Origin: Bradyrhizobium viridifuturi
GTDB taxonomy: Bacteria; Pseudomonadota; Alphaproteobacteria; Rhizobiales; Xanthobacteraceae
NCBI RefSeq assembly: GCF_001238275.1
Contig: NZ_LGTB01000020.1
Coordinates: 1-64,000 of the forward strand
Direction: 5' to 3'
DNA: 64,000 nt
Each line of letters begins with the position of its first letter. Within the stretch, counting starts at the first letter, position 1. This document shows, piece by piece, positions 36,483 through 45,290 of this stretch. The notes beneath the pieces were generated by a model. It worked only from the letters and a program-made list of their open reading frames with translations. It did not search any database and was not told where the DNA came from. Made by a program: the position numbers and the translations under genes.

Positions 36483-36497
36483 TTCCGATTATCGGCA
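36483..36497. promoter_or_regulatory. Operator-like site O3
   Basis: TTCCGATTATCGGCA matches 14 of 15 bases of O4. The distance between the two is 31 bp, about three helical turns, which would place two dimers on the same face. Confidence 0.55.
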
Positions 36498-36504
36498 ATT
36501 TCTC

Positions 36505-36533
36505 TTGACATAATTCCGATTATCGGAAATAAT
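36505..36533 (+). promoter_or_regulatory. Promoter with perfect operator palindrome O4 in its spacer
   Basis: TTGACA (36505-36510), a 17-base spacer and AATAAT (36528-36533) form a strong promoter. The perfect palindrome TTCCGATTATCGGAA occupies 36514-36528, so a bound repressor would block RNA polymerase. Transcription would start near 36540. This argues that the ATG at 36532 is not the start of the next gene. Confidence 0.6.
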
Positions 36534-36567
36534 GGTCGATGTCAGTCAACGCACCGAACCACCAGGC

Positions 36568-36843
36568 ATGCAGTATTTCGTTGTGATGATCGACTATGGC
36601 CGCCGCGGCCGCGAGGCGATCGTCGACCCCGAACTGACGCGGCGCGAGGTCGTCTCGCGGATCGCGTCGGGGGAATATACGAACGTGAGCTTTATTCACG
36701 AGATCGCCGGATGCTCGGTTGAGGATGTCACGGACGACATCCTCTCCGAGGCCGCCCTACCCGAGATCCCCCTCACCGGCGCGGAGCTGCAAGCCAATAC
36801 GCTGGATCACATCTGCGACCGGCGGAAGCACGAACCGGTGTGA
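36568..36843 (+). CDS. Hypothetical protein under the predicted S24-repressor promoter
   Basis: This is a 91-residue protein from the ATG at 36568 (MQYFVVMIDYGRRGREAIVD). The in-frame ATG at 36532 overlaps the predicted -10 box and cannot be used from that promoter. The product is acidic (HEIAGCSVEDVTDDILSEAA), soluble and without recognised domain. Being the direct target of the repressor makes it a candidate stress-response or phage-derived effector. The ribosome site is weak. Confidence 0.55.
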   Translation: MQYFVVMIDYGRRGREAIVDPELTRREVVSRIASGEYTNVSFIHEIAGCSVEDVTDDILSEAALPEIPLTGAELQANTLDHICDRRKHEPV

Positions 36844-37008
36844 CGGCACTCACGTGGTGATTGCGAAAACGTGATCTTTCTTGCGCCGGCCACTTGGCCG
36901 GACCCCGAAACGGACTAGATAGGGTTCACGCAGAGTCTATTCGGACCAGGCGTGGGTTCCCATTAGATTAGCGAATCGTTTTCTCGGGCCGGCAGCTTTC
37001 AGCTTCAA

Positions 37009-38163
37009 ATGACTTCGACAACAAACGCCGAGATCGCGAGAGCCGATGGCGATCTCCGGATCGCGCTGCTGCTTGGCGTCGCAAACTGGTTCCTCTTCCT
37101 CGACCATATTCCGCATAACTTCGTCAGCGCGCTAACCATGCGCAATTTCGGCTTTAGCGGCGCGACCGACCTTTTTGTGTTCGTCGGCGGCTACGCGGTG
37201 ACGCTCTTCTACGCAAGGATGACGCTGGAGCGCGGATTCCTGGTGGCGGCAACCCGCATCTTCAAGCGGGTATGGCAGCTCTATGCCGCCTATATCGTTC
37301 TGTTCGTGATCTATGTCGAGTTGATCAGCTATGTCGCCGCGCGCACCGCGGCGCCCGAGATCATCAGCGAATTCAACATCACCGGCTTTATCGACCACCC
37401 GGTCCGGACGCTGATCTACGGCTTGTTCCTGCAGGCCAAACCGCTCAATCTCGACGTGTTGCAACTCATCATCGCACTGATGGCATTCCAGCCGATCGTC
37501 GTCTTCGGACTGCTGTACGTCCCGAACGCGACACTTCTCGCATCCGTCACACTTTACGCGGCCGCCCGCGTACTCGACTGGAACCTGACATCCTATCCGT
37601 ATGGGGCCTGGTATCTCAATCCGTTCTGCTGGCAATTGCCGTTCGTCATGGGCGGTTGGCTCGCGCTCATCGGCACGCGCTATGCCCCTGCGATCCGCGC
37701 GATGCAGGCCAGTTCCGCGCTGCGCGCGACAGCGCTGCTCTATCTGCTGTTCGCGTTGACGATTGTTTCCAGCAGCGAAATCCCGGCACTCGCCCAGATG
37801 ATGCCAAGCGGATTGAGCGACGTTCTGCTGCAGAACGACCGCGAGGATGTCGCCCCTCACCGTATCCTGCACTTCCTGACCCTGACATTCCTGTTCACCT
37901 GGTTGGTGCCGCGCGACTGGGAGCACCTGCGCTCATACGCCTTGCAGCCGATCATCAAATGCGGCGAGGAGTGGCTGGCCGTGTTCTGCGCGGGCGTGTT
38001 CCTCTCCTTCGCTGCGCACCTCATTCTGATTACCGGCCCGTACTCGCTGGCAAGGCAGGTCGCGGTCAGCCTCGCCGGCATCGCGGCGATGACGGCCGTT
38101 GCCTACTACGTCTCGTGGTCGAAGCAACAGGACAGCAAATCGGCCGTCGGCGTTCATTCCTGA
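37009..38163 (+). CDS. OpgC-type integral membrane acyltransferase
   Basis: This 384-residue membrane protein has about ten hydrophobic helices. The opening DLRIALLLGVANWFLFLDHIPHNF and FGFSGATDLFVFVGGY is the OpgC signature, which includes the conserved histidine of acyltransferase-3-like enzymes. OpgC succinylates osmoregulated periplasmic glucans in the cell envelope. No opgGH genes are nearby, so the acceptor glucan pathway is elsewhere. Confidence 0.88.
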   Translation: MTSTTNAEIARADGDLRIALLLGVANWFLFLDHIPHNFVSALTMRNFGFSGATDLFVFVGGYAVTLFYARMTLERGFLVAATRIFKRVWQLYAAYIVLFVIYVELISYVAARTAAPEIISEFNITGFIDHPVRTLIYGLFLQAKPLNLDVLQLIIALMAFQPIVVFGLLYVPNATLLASVTLYAAARVLDWNLTSYPYGAWYLNPFCWQLPFVMGGWLALIGTRYAPAIRAMQASSALRATALLYLLFALTIVSSSEIPALAQMMPSGLSDVLLQNDREDVAPHRILHFLTLTFLFTWLVPRDWEHLRSYALQPIIKCGEEWLAVFCAGVFLSFAAHLILITGPYSLARQVAVSLAGIAAMTAVAYYVSWSKQQDSKSAVGVHS

Positions 38164-38173
38164 ACCCGACGGT

Positions 38174-39478
38174 CTAATCGATGAGCTGTGCATGCCTTAG
38201 CCGCGTCTCGCTGTCGTGCAACATTGCGGTATCGAGCCCGCCTGCTGCCGCTGCACCGGTCGCGCAGGCGAACATGCGGTAGAACTGCAAGCCGTCATAG
38301 GCGACCAGCAACAGGTCGACGCCCGCATTCAAGGCCTCCACGACCGCCGTGCAGACGTCGTGCTGATAGATCGCGCCCATCACCAGATCATCCGTCATGA
38401 CGATGCCCTGATAGTTCCAGGTCTTCCGGATCAGCCCGTCGACGACCGCCTTGGAATGCGACGCCGGCCGTCCGGGGTCGAGCGCACTCACCGCCACATG
38501 TCCGACCATCAGTCGCGCGCCGCTCGTCGACAGCACATCACGGAACGGACGCCAGTCGGTCGCCTCCAGTTCACCGACCGGCGTATCGAGATCGGCATTG
38601 AAATGATGGGTGTCAGCGCGCACCCGGCCCAGTCCGGGAAAGTGCTTCACCGTGGCGCTGACGCCCGCAGTCTCGAGGCCATGGATGTAGGCGCCTGCGA
38701 TCGCGCTCACCGTGGCCGGATCGGCGGAGATCGCACGCTGATTGGTCAGCGTGTTGAAATCGAGCCGATTGCGCTTGGCTTCCGGCCGAAGGTCGAGCAC
38801 CGGAGCAAAATTGAGGTTGATGCCAAGCGACGCCAACTCACGTCCATGAACCCGCCCGAACTCCTCGGCTCGCGTTCTTCGCTCGTCCGGCGCCAGCTCC
38901 GCCAATGTGGCAAGCGCGGGCAGCCTCGTCAGCGGCGGGGCGAGATGCGAGACGATGCCACCTTCCTGATCCGTCGCGACTATTAGTGGCGGCAGCCCCG
39001 CAGCTCGCCGCTTGCCCTGCAGTTTGGCGATTTCCGCCTTCAAGTCATCAGCCGTCCTGCCGGCGACATTGCGCCGGGTGACATAGATGCCGGCAATGAA
39101 CCCCTTCTCCACGAGCGGCGCGACCTCGTCGAACGACCGATAGCCGACGATAAAATGCTGACCGAGTGACCGCGCAAGCACCGGCTCAGTCTGGAGAACA
39201 AGATGCCTCCGCACCTCGAACACACCATGCGCGGCCAGCATCGCAGGCGGCGGCAGGCACCACAGGACGACCAAAAGCCTCGTCGCCCAACTCCGCCTGC
39301 GCCAGGCGGCGCGGCGGATCAGCATGAATACGATGATGATGCTTGCAACCACGAGGAGAAGGTTACCCGGCCCGCGCAGCGGGACCAAATACGGATCGTT
39401 GTGGTTGATGCCCGCGAGGACGAAGACCAGGCCCGCGATCCAGAGCAGGAGTGTGCCGATACATTTGTTGACTTGCAT
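38174..39478 (-). CDS. Glycoside hydrolase family 3, membrane-anchored N-acetylhexosaminidase-like
   Basis: This 434-residue protein has two to three N-terminal hydrophobic helices (LLLWIAGLVFVLAGI, LLLVVASIIIVFMLI, LLVVLWCLPPPAMLAA) followed by a GH3 catalytic domain: LIVATDQEGGIVSHL, NFAPVLDLRP, ATVKHFPGLGRVRADTHH and the nucleophile region GIVMTDDLVMGAI. The KHFPG-GH pattern and overall order resemble NagZ/beta-hexosaminidase. Unlike cytosolic NagZ, this one is tethered to the membrane, which suggests cell-wall turnover at the periplasmic face. It is convergent with the OpgC gene, with a 10-bp gap. Confidence 0.88.
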   Translation of the reverse strand: MQVNKCIGTLLLWIAGLVFVLAGINHNDPYLVPLRGPGNLLLVVASIIIVFMLIRRAAWRRRSWATRLLVVLWCLPPPAMLAAHGVFEVRRHLVLQTEPVLARSLGQHFIVGYRSFDEVAPLVEKGFIAGIYVTRRNVAGRTADDLKAEIAKLQGKRRAAGLPPLIVATDQEGGIVSHLAPPLTRLPALATLAELAPDERRTRAEEFGRVHGRELASLGINLNFAPVLDLRPEAKRNRLDFNTLTNQRAISADPATVSAIAGAYIHGLETAGVSATVKHFPGLGRVRADTHHFNADLDTPVGELEATDWRPFRDVLSTSGARLMVGHVAVSALDPGRPASHSKAVVDGLIRKTWNYQGIVMTDDLVMGAIYQHDVCTAVVEALNAGVDLLLVAYDGLQFYRMFACATGAAAAGGLDTAMLHDSETRLRHAQLID

Positions 39479-39719
39479 TGGACCACGCGCGACTGGAGAG
39501 GCCGATCGGCTTCGTCCGTATCAGACGGGATTCACTGGCGCGAGCCGTAAAGTCGCGTCTGCACGCAATCTGCATAAGAATCCTGAACTCTTGCAGATCA
39601 TGTTCCCGGCATTTGCACATGTACGCCTCAAGGTTCGTCCGAGCGGCACTTCGATCCCGCACCCAAGCAAGCGGCTCGAGGCGCTGCGGCCGACACATCC
39701 CAGCGATCCTGAGGTCATC

Positions 39720-41187
39720 ATGACAAGCCTTGCGCCACCGGAGATCGAAACCCGATCAGTCGACAACAAGCTTCTCCCGGTCAAAATCGCGGCCACGCTC
39801 GCTCTCGCGGCATTGGCCGATTGGTTGTTCTACGACCAGCGTCTCGGACTTTCCGTCGTCATTTTTGCAGTCGCGCTCGCTTGCGCGTCGTTGTTCGTCA
39901 ACCTTGGCAATCTCGGCCATCGTCGATTGCTGCTCGCCGGGCTGCTGCCTGCGATCGAGGAGCTCAACGCGGCTTCACTGGTCATTATTGTCCTCGCGCT
40001 CGGCGCCGGACTGATGCTGACGACCAATCATCATCTCGACGGTCTAGCCGCGGGAGCTTCCTCCCTGCTCGATCTCTATCTGGTCGGTCCCTTCAGATTG
40101 TTCCGGGATGTGATCTGCGCATTCAATTGGCCTGCATTCACCAGAGGCTTCACCCTATGGTGCGTGCCATTGGTGCTCGGAAGCCTCTTTATCCTGCTGT
40201 TCGTGGCAGCCAACCCATTGCTGGCGAATGGATCGGCCAGCTGAATCCGAGTGACCCTTCCTCCTATCTCAGCATGGGCCGTACGCTGTTCTGGATCGCG
40301 GCGCTGGCAATGGTGTGGCCTTTCGTCCAGGTCAAATGGCGGAGCAGTGCCGAGCTTGCGGACGACGCGCGCCGGTTTGCCGCAAACGATCCGCCGCGCA
40401 CAGCCGATATCATGAGCTTGCTCAGTGCTGGTACGATTCTGCGCTCGCTGATCCTGTTCAACCTGCTGTTTTCGATCCAGACCGTCCTCGACCTGATCTA
40501 TCTCTGGGGCAACGGGACCCTGCCCTCCGACGTGACCTACGCGTCCTACGCACATCGCGGCGCGTATCCGCTGATCGTCACCGCGCTGCTCGCTGCGGGC
40601 TTCGTCCTGGTGACCATGCGGCCGGGTGGCGCCGCCGAGCGGTCGCGCGTGATGCGCGCACTCGTTTATTTCTGGATCGGACAGAATGTCCTGCTGGTGA
40701 TCTCGTCGATGCTCCGGCTTGACCTTTACGTTCAGACTTACCTGCTCACCTATTGGCGTATCGCGGCTTTCGTCTGGATGCTGCTTGTCGTGCTCGGCCT
40801 GGTCCTGATCCTGGGCGTATCGTCCTGCAGCGCTCGAACGATTGGCTGATCCGTACCAACCTGCTCGCATTGACGGTCGTCCTCTACGCTTGCTCCTTGA
40901 TCAACTTTGCCGCCATCATTGGCGACTACAACATCAGCCATAGCCGGGAAGCCTTGGGCAGCGGGGTCAACCTGGATATCGACTATCTGGTCCGGCTCGG
41001 ACCGCAGGCTCTCCCGGCCATCGATCGGGGGCTCGCGCTCCACGCTTACGATCCCAACCTTGTTTACCGCCGCAATTGCCTTGTAAAAGAGCAGCGCGAG
41101 CGTATGACCTCCTGGCGCAGCTGGGGCTTCCGCAACTGGCGGCTTCAGCGCATGCTGGATCGCCAGCAGGACTCCGCCGCAAGCTAG
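39720..41187 (+). CDS. DUF4173 integral membrane protein, two frameshifts
   Basis: Three frames join in order. The first (39720 to about 40229) ends PLLANGSAS-stop and is repaired to PLLANWIGQLNPSDP by one base. The second runs to about 40816 and is repaired from LILGVSS to LILGRIVLQRSNDWLIRTN by one base. The third ends at 41187. The restored protein is ~489 residues with roughly 11 membrane helices and the soluble C-terminal HDLD-like tail (NLDIDYLVRLGPQALPAI) of DUF4173 proteins. It lies 24 bp upstream of a two-component system on the same strand, so it may be part of the sensing system or its output. Confidence 0.8.
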
Positions 41188-41211
41188 ATCGCCTCGTATC
41201 CGGAGTGGACC

Positions 41212-41910
41212 GTGACCAACCGCATTCTTGTCGTCGACGATGACCTCCATATCCGGGAGGTCATCCGCGTCGCCCTCAAGAAGGCGGGTATGAACGTGAT
41301 CGAGGCACGCGACGGGAAGGAGGCCCTGACCCGGTTTTCCGCCGAGCAACCGGACCTGATCGTGCTCGACATCGGCATGCCGGAATTTGACGGCCTCGAT
41401 GTCTGCCGGGAGGTCCGCAAATCATCCGACGTGCCGATCTTGTTCCTGTCCGCCCGCGACGATGAGATTGATCGCGTCCTCGGGCTCGAGATCGGCGGCG
41501 ACGACTATGTGACCAAGCCGTTCAGCCCACGCGAACTCATCGCGCGGGTCAATGTGATTCTGCGACGGCTGGCACCGCGGCCGGGCCCGCCGGAATCGAG
41601 CGCGCTCTTCAAGGGGCAGCTCTCGGTCGACCCCGAGCAGCACGTCGCAACGTTCGCAGGCACGCCGCTACATCTGACCGCGATCGAGTTTGGCATCCTG
41701 CGGGCCTTCCTGACGCGGCCCACCGCGGTATTCAACCGTGAGCAGATCATGAGCGCTGCCTATCAACTCAATATCCAGGTCTCCGACCGCACCATCGATA
41801 GCCATATCCGCAACATCAGAGCCAAGCTCGCCGCGGTGAAATGCGACAATGTCATCGAGACCGTGCATGGCGTCGGGTTCAAGCTCGGCAGGTGCGAGCC
41901 TCCCGCATGA
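41212..41910 (+). CDS. OmpR/PhoB-family response regulator
   Basis: This 232-residue protein starts with GTG at 41212 after GGAG. Its receiver domain has the acidic pair DDD at 9-11, phospho-acceptor D53 (IVLDIGMPE) and K102 (VTKPFSP). The C-terminal winged helix has FNREQIMSAAYQLNIQVSDRTID and HIRNIRAKLAAV. The layout resembles CreB. The stop overlaps the kinase start (ATGA), so the two are a cognate pair. Confidence 0.93.
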   Translation: MTNRILVVDDDLHIREVIRVALKKAGMNVIEARDGKEALTRFSAEQPDLIVLDIGMPEFDGLDVCREVRKSSDVPILFLSARDDEIDRVLGLEIGGDDYVTKPFSPRELIARVNVILRRLAPRPGPPESSALFKGQLSVDPEQHVATFAGTPLHLTAIEFGILRAFLTRPTAVFNREQIMSAAYQLNIQVSDRTIDSHIRNIRAKLAAVKCDNVIETVHGVGFKLGRCEPPA

Positions 41911-43499
41911 CGTCGTTCCGTGCCCGACAGAAGTGGCGCCCGTCGCTCAGCTTCGTCATCTTTGCCGTGCTCGCCCTGGTCGCCGTGCTCCCCTTGCTCG
42001 GGCTGTTCTTCTTCCGGCTCTATGACAACCAGCTCATTCGCCAAACCCAGGCCGAACTGATCGCACAGAGCCGCGTACTGGCCGTGATCTATGCGCAGGA
42101 CGTGCAGGCGCAGCTTGCCAATGACATCCCTCTCGGCGCCGCGGTTCCACCCGAGGCGCTTCCGGATCCGGGCGATCAGGTGACACCGATCCGGCCCGAG
42201 CTCGATCTTGCCGGCAACGATCTTCTGCGGCGACGGCCCGACGCACTGCCCGCACCCAAGCCGGCAGATCCGGCCCATATTGCTATCGGCGCGCGGCTCA
42301 TGCCCCTCGTGCTGGAAACCCAAAAGGTGACGCTGGCAGGCTTCCGGATTCTCGACCCGCAGGGCGTCGTCATCGCGGGACGCCAGGAGGTCGGACAATC
42401 CCTGGCTCATATTGAAGAGGTGGCGGCGGCGCTGCGCGGCCAGTACAGCGCCGCGTTGCGCATCCGCATCCCCGACAAGCCTCCGCCGCCGATCTATTCG
42501 ATCAGCCGCGGCGTCGGCGTTCACGTCTTCTCGGCAATGCCCGTTATCGTCAATAACCGGGTTGCCGGCGTGATCTATGCGTCGCGGACGCCGAGCAACA
42601 TCTTCGAGCATCTCTATCGGGAGCGCGGCAAGTTTTTGCTGGCCGCGATCGTTGTCGTCCTGGCCACGATCGCCATCGGCCTGGTATTCTCACGCACCGT
42701 CACGCGGCCGATGCGTGAACTGGTCGACCGCGCCGTGCGGATCGGCCGCGGCGACCGCGATGCATTCAAGCCGCTGGACCATTACGGCACCCGTGAGCTC
42801 GCGCAACTCTCCGACAGCTTCTTCGGCATGGCGCAGCAATTGTCGCGCCGCTCCGACTACATCGCCACCTTCTCCGCGCACCTGACGCATGAGTTGAAGT
42901 CGCCGCTGACCTCGATCAAGGGCGCTGCCGAGTTGCTTCTGGACTCGCTGCAAAGCAAAACGGCGACACTCACGCGGACCGAGCAGACGAATTTCGTATC
43001 GAACATCCTCGGCGATGCCGAGCGCCTGGAGGCCATGAGCCACCGGCTCCGCGAGTTGGCCCGCGCCCAGGGCGTGCCGGAGAACGAGCAGACCCGACTA
43101 TCAAACATCATCGAGAGCCTGAGGAAACAATTTCCGGCCCTTGCCATCAGCGCCCACGGTTGCCTTGAACGTTCGATCGGCATGTCGGCCGAAAAGGCCA
43201 TGATCGTGTTGGCCCATCTGGCCGACAACGCGATCCGTCACAACGCAAAATCGCTGGCCATTGAGGCGGTCGGCGAGACGCCCAGCATCCGGGTCACCGT
43301 CGGCAATGACGGCGACCCGATCTCCGAGCCGAATCGCGACAGGATCTTCGATGCGTTCTTCACCACCCGCCGTGATGCGGGCGGCACCGGCATGGGGCTC
43401 GCGATCGCGCAAGCCGTGATGGTGAGTCACGGTGGCTCGATCCGCCTGCGGCCGTCCAGTCGGAGCGTCGCCTTCGAGCTGGAATTCCCAGCAGTCTGA
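41907..43499 (+). CDS. Sensor histidine kinase (CreC-like)
   Basis: This is a 530-residue kinase from the ATG at 41907. Membrane helix 1 spans ~15-36 and helix 2 ~243-262, enclosing a ~200-residue periplasmic sensor domain. A HAMP linker follows, then the H-box FSAHLTHELKSPLTSIKGAAEL with phospho-histidine near 328, the N-box LADNAIRHNAKS and the G-box GGTGMGLAIAQ. It partners the response regulator just upstream. The input signal is unknown. Confidence 0.93.
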   Translation: MTSFRARQKWRPSLSFVIFAVLALVAVLPLLGLFFFRLYDNQLIRQTQAELIAQSRVLAVIYAQDVQAQLANDIPLGAAVPPEALPDPGDQVTPIRPELDLAGNDLLRRRPDALPAPKPADPAHIAIGARLMPLVLETQKVTLAGFRILDPQGVVIAGRQEVGQSLAHIEEVAAALRGQYSAALRIRIPDKPPPPIYSISRGVGVHVFSAMPVIVNNRVAGVIYASRTPSNIFEHLYRERGKFLLAAIVVVLATIAIGLVFSRTVTRPMRELVDRAVRIGRGDRDAFKPLDHYGTRELAQLSDSFFGMAQQLSRRSDYIATFSAHLTHELKSPLTSIKGAAELLLDSLQSKTATLTRTEQTNFVSNILGDAERLEAMSHRLRELARAQGVPENEQTRLSNIIESLRKQFPALAISAHGCLERSIGMSAEKAMIVLAHLADNAIRHNAKSLAIEAVGETPSIRVTVGNDGDPISEPNRDRIFDAFFTTRRDAGGTGMGLAIAQAVMVSHGGSIRLRPSSRSVAFELEFPAV

Positions 43500-43680
43500 C
43501 CGGTGGCAGGCCAGTGACCGCACCGGGCAATTTCCCGCGCGATGGACAAAATGGATATCGAGATCCCGATGCTTCCCAAGCCCCACTTTCGTCAGGACGC
43601 TTAGCCAAGCGTTTGCTTGACGCGCAATTTTGTTTGTGCGCAGCTGCCTAAAACAACAAGGCTAATCGGGGGCAGGACAT

Positions 43681-44712
43681 ATGGGCGGGCTTCGACGGGC
43701 GTTGGCCGGTTACGGCTTCCTCATCGCATCGATCAATCTGGCGGCAGCGGCGGAACCGATCAAGCTGCGGGTCGCCGACTCCTTTCCGAAGGGACACTAT
43801 CTCGTCCGTCTCGTGCTCGAGCCCTGGATGGCCGAAGTCCAGAAGCGCACCAACAACGCGGTGACGTTCGAGCACTATCCGGCCCAGCAGCTCGGCAAGG
43901 CCGCCGACATGCTCAAGCTGACGCAAACCGGCGTCGCCGATATCGGCTATGTCGCGCCCGCCTATGTCTCCGACAAGATGCCGGTCTCCGAAGTCGCGAT
44001 GCTCCCCGGCGCGTTCGAGCATTCCTGCCAGGGTACGCTCGCATATTGGAAGACCGCGCGGAACGGCGTGATCGCGCAGCAGGATTATACCGCGAACGGC
44101 ATCCGCCTGCTGCTCGCGGTGAGCCTGCCGCCCTATCGCATCCTGACCGTGAAACAGCCGGTCAAGGACACAGCCGACATCAACGGACTGAAACTGCGAT
44201 CGACCGGCGGCGCACAGGACCTCACCTTGCGCGCAATCGGCGCCGTGCCGGTACGTATGGCGGCGCCAGACGCCTATGAGTCGCTGTCACGCGGCACGAT
44301 GGACGGCCTGCTGTTTCCGCTCGAAAGCGTCGTGGCCTATGGCGCCGACAAGCTCGTGAAACATTCCACCGATGGCTTCGGTTTCGCGAGCTTCGTCGTC
44401 GCCTATTCGATCAGCGAGAGCAGCTGGAAGAAACTGTCGCCCGAGATCCAGAAGGCGATGATCGACGTCGCCGAGGAGATCCTGCCGTCTGCCTGCAAGG
44501 AAGTGCAGAAGCAGGACAGCGAAACCATGAAGTCGATGGAGGCCGCGGGCGTCCATTTCGACACCCTGCAACCCGACGTGGTCGCAAAGCTCAAGGACCT
44601 GACCAAGGGCGTCGGCAAGGCATGGGCCGACGGGCTGGATGCACGCGGCAAGCACGGCAGTGACGCCCTGAAGGAATTCGGCGCTGCCGTTGCGGCGGTG
44701 CCGGCCCAGTAA
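43681..44712 (+). CDS. TRAP transporter substrate-binding protein (DctP family)
   Basis: This is a 343-residue periplasmic protein with a signal peptide (LRRALAGYGFLIASINLAAA-AEP) and the DctP core: FEHYPAQQLGKAADMLKL, LKLRSTGGAQDLTLRAIGAVPVRMAAPDAYESL, in which the conserved arginine anchors the carboxylate ligand. It is the first gene of a TRAP operon. The likely ligands are organic acids. The ATG at 43681 follows GGGGGCAGG. Confidence 0.92.
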   Translation: MGGLRRALAGYGFLIASINLAAAAEPIKLRVADSFPKGHYLVRLVLEPWMAEVQKRTNNAVTFEHYPAQQLGKAADMLKLTQTGVADIGYVAPAYVSDKMPVSEVAMLPGAFEHSCQGTLAYWKTARNGVIAQQDYTANGIRLLLAVSLPPYRILTVKQPVKDTADINGLKLRSTGGAQDLTLRAIGAVPVRMAAPDAYESLSRGTMDGLLFPLESVVAYGADKLVKHSTDGFGFASFVVAYSISESSWKKLSPEIQKAMIDVAEEILPSACKEVQKQDSETMKSMEAAGVHFDTLQPDVVAKLKDLTKGVGKAWADGLDARGKHGSDALKEFGAAVAAVPAQ

Positions 44713-44729
44713 CGCCGACGGAGCCATAC

Positions 44730-45290
44730 GTGATCAAGACAAGTCTGAAAGCCCTGACCGCCATCGAGAAGGTGACCTCGGCTATCGCAGCGGCCCTGAT
44801 GTTTGCAATCATGATCATCGTCTTCTCCGATGTCGTGATGCGCTACGTCTTCAACCGGCCGTTCTCCTGGGCCTATGACCTGATCTCGCTCTATGTGATG
44901 GCCGGCGTGTTCTTTCTGTCGCTCTCCGGTACCTACGCGGTGAACGGACATATCAGCGTCGATATCCTGCTGCCGCGCTTCTCAGCGATCATCCAGCGCC
45001 TCTGCGTCATCATCTCGAACCTCGTTGGTCTCGCCATCTTCGTTCCGATCACCTGGCTCGGCTACCAGCGCGCACTCGACAACTATGTCTCCAGCGACGT
45101 GATGGCGGGTGCGATCCCGTGGCCGACCTGGGCATCCTCGATTTTCGTGCCGATCGGTGCCGGTATCCTCGCACTGCGCCTCGCCGTTCATCTCATCGCC
45201 AATACCGCAAGCCTCCTGACCGGCGAGAATCTGCTGCCGCTGCCGGCTATCTCCGGTCATTCGGAGAAGGCTGCCGGAGGTTTCGAATGA
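44730..45290 (+). CDS. TRAP transporter small permease (DctQ family)
   Basis: This is a 186-residue protein starting with GTG at 44730 after GGAG. It has four hydrophobic helices and the family sequence FSDVVMRYVFNRPFSWAYDL. It couples the large permease to the binding protein. Its stop overlaps the DctM start by four bases. Confidence 0.92.
   Translation: MIKTSLKALTAIEKVTSAIAAALMFAIMIIVFSDVVMRYVFNRPFSWAYDLISLYVMAGVFFLSLSGTYAVNGHISVDILLPRFSAIIQRLCVIISNLVGLAIFVPITWLGYQRALDNYVSSDVMAGAIPWPTWASSIFVPIGAGILALRLAVHLIANTASLLTGENLLPLPAISGHSEKAAGGFE

Noticed and set aside
34428-36843. An integrated prophage
   Set aside because: Repressor-like and HTH genes are present, but there is no integrase, no structural or lysis gene and no attachment-site repeat in view.
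43541-43603. Twenty-codon ORF (MDKMDIEIPMLPKPHFRQDA) before the TRAP operon
   Set aside because: It has no ribosome site and no coupling to the next gene.
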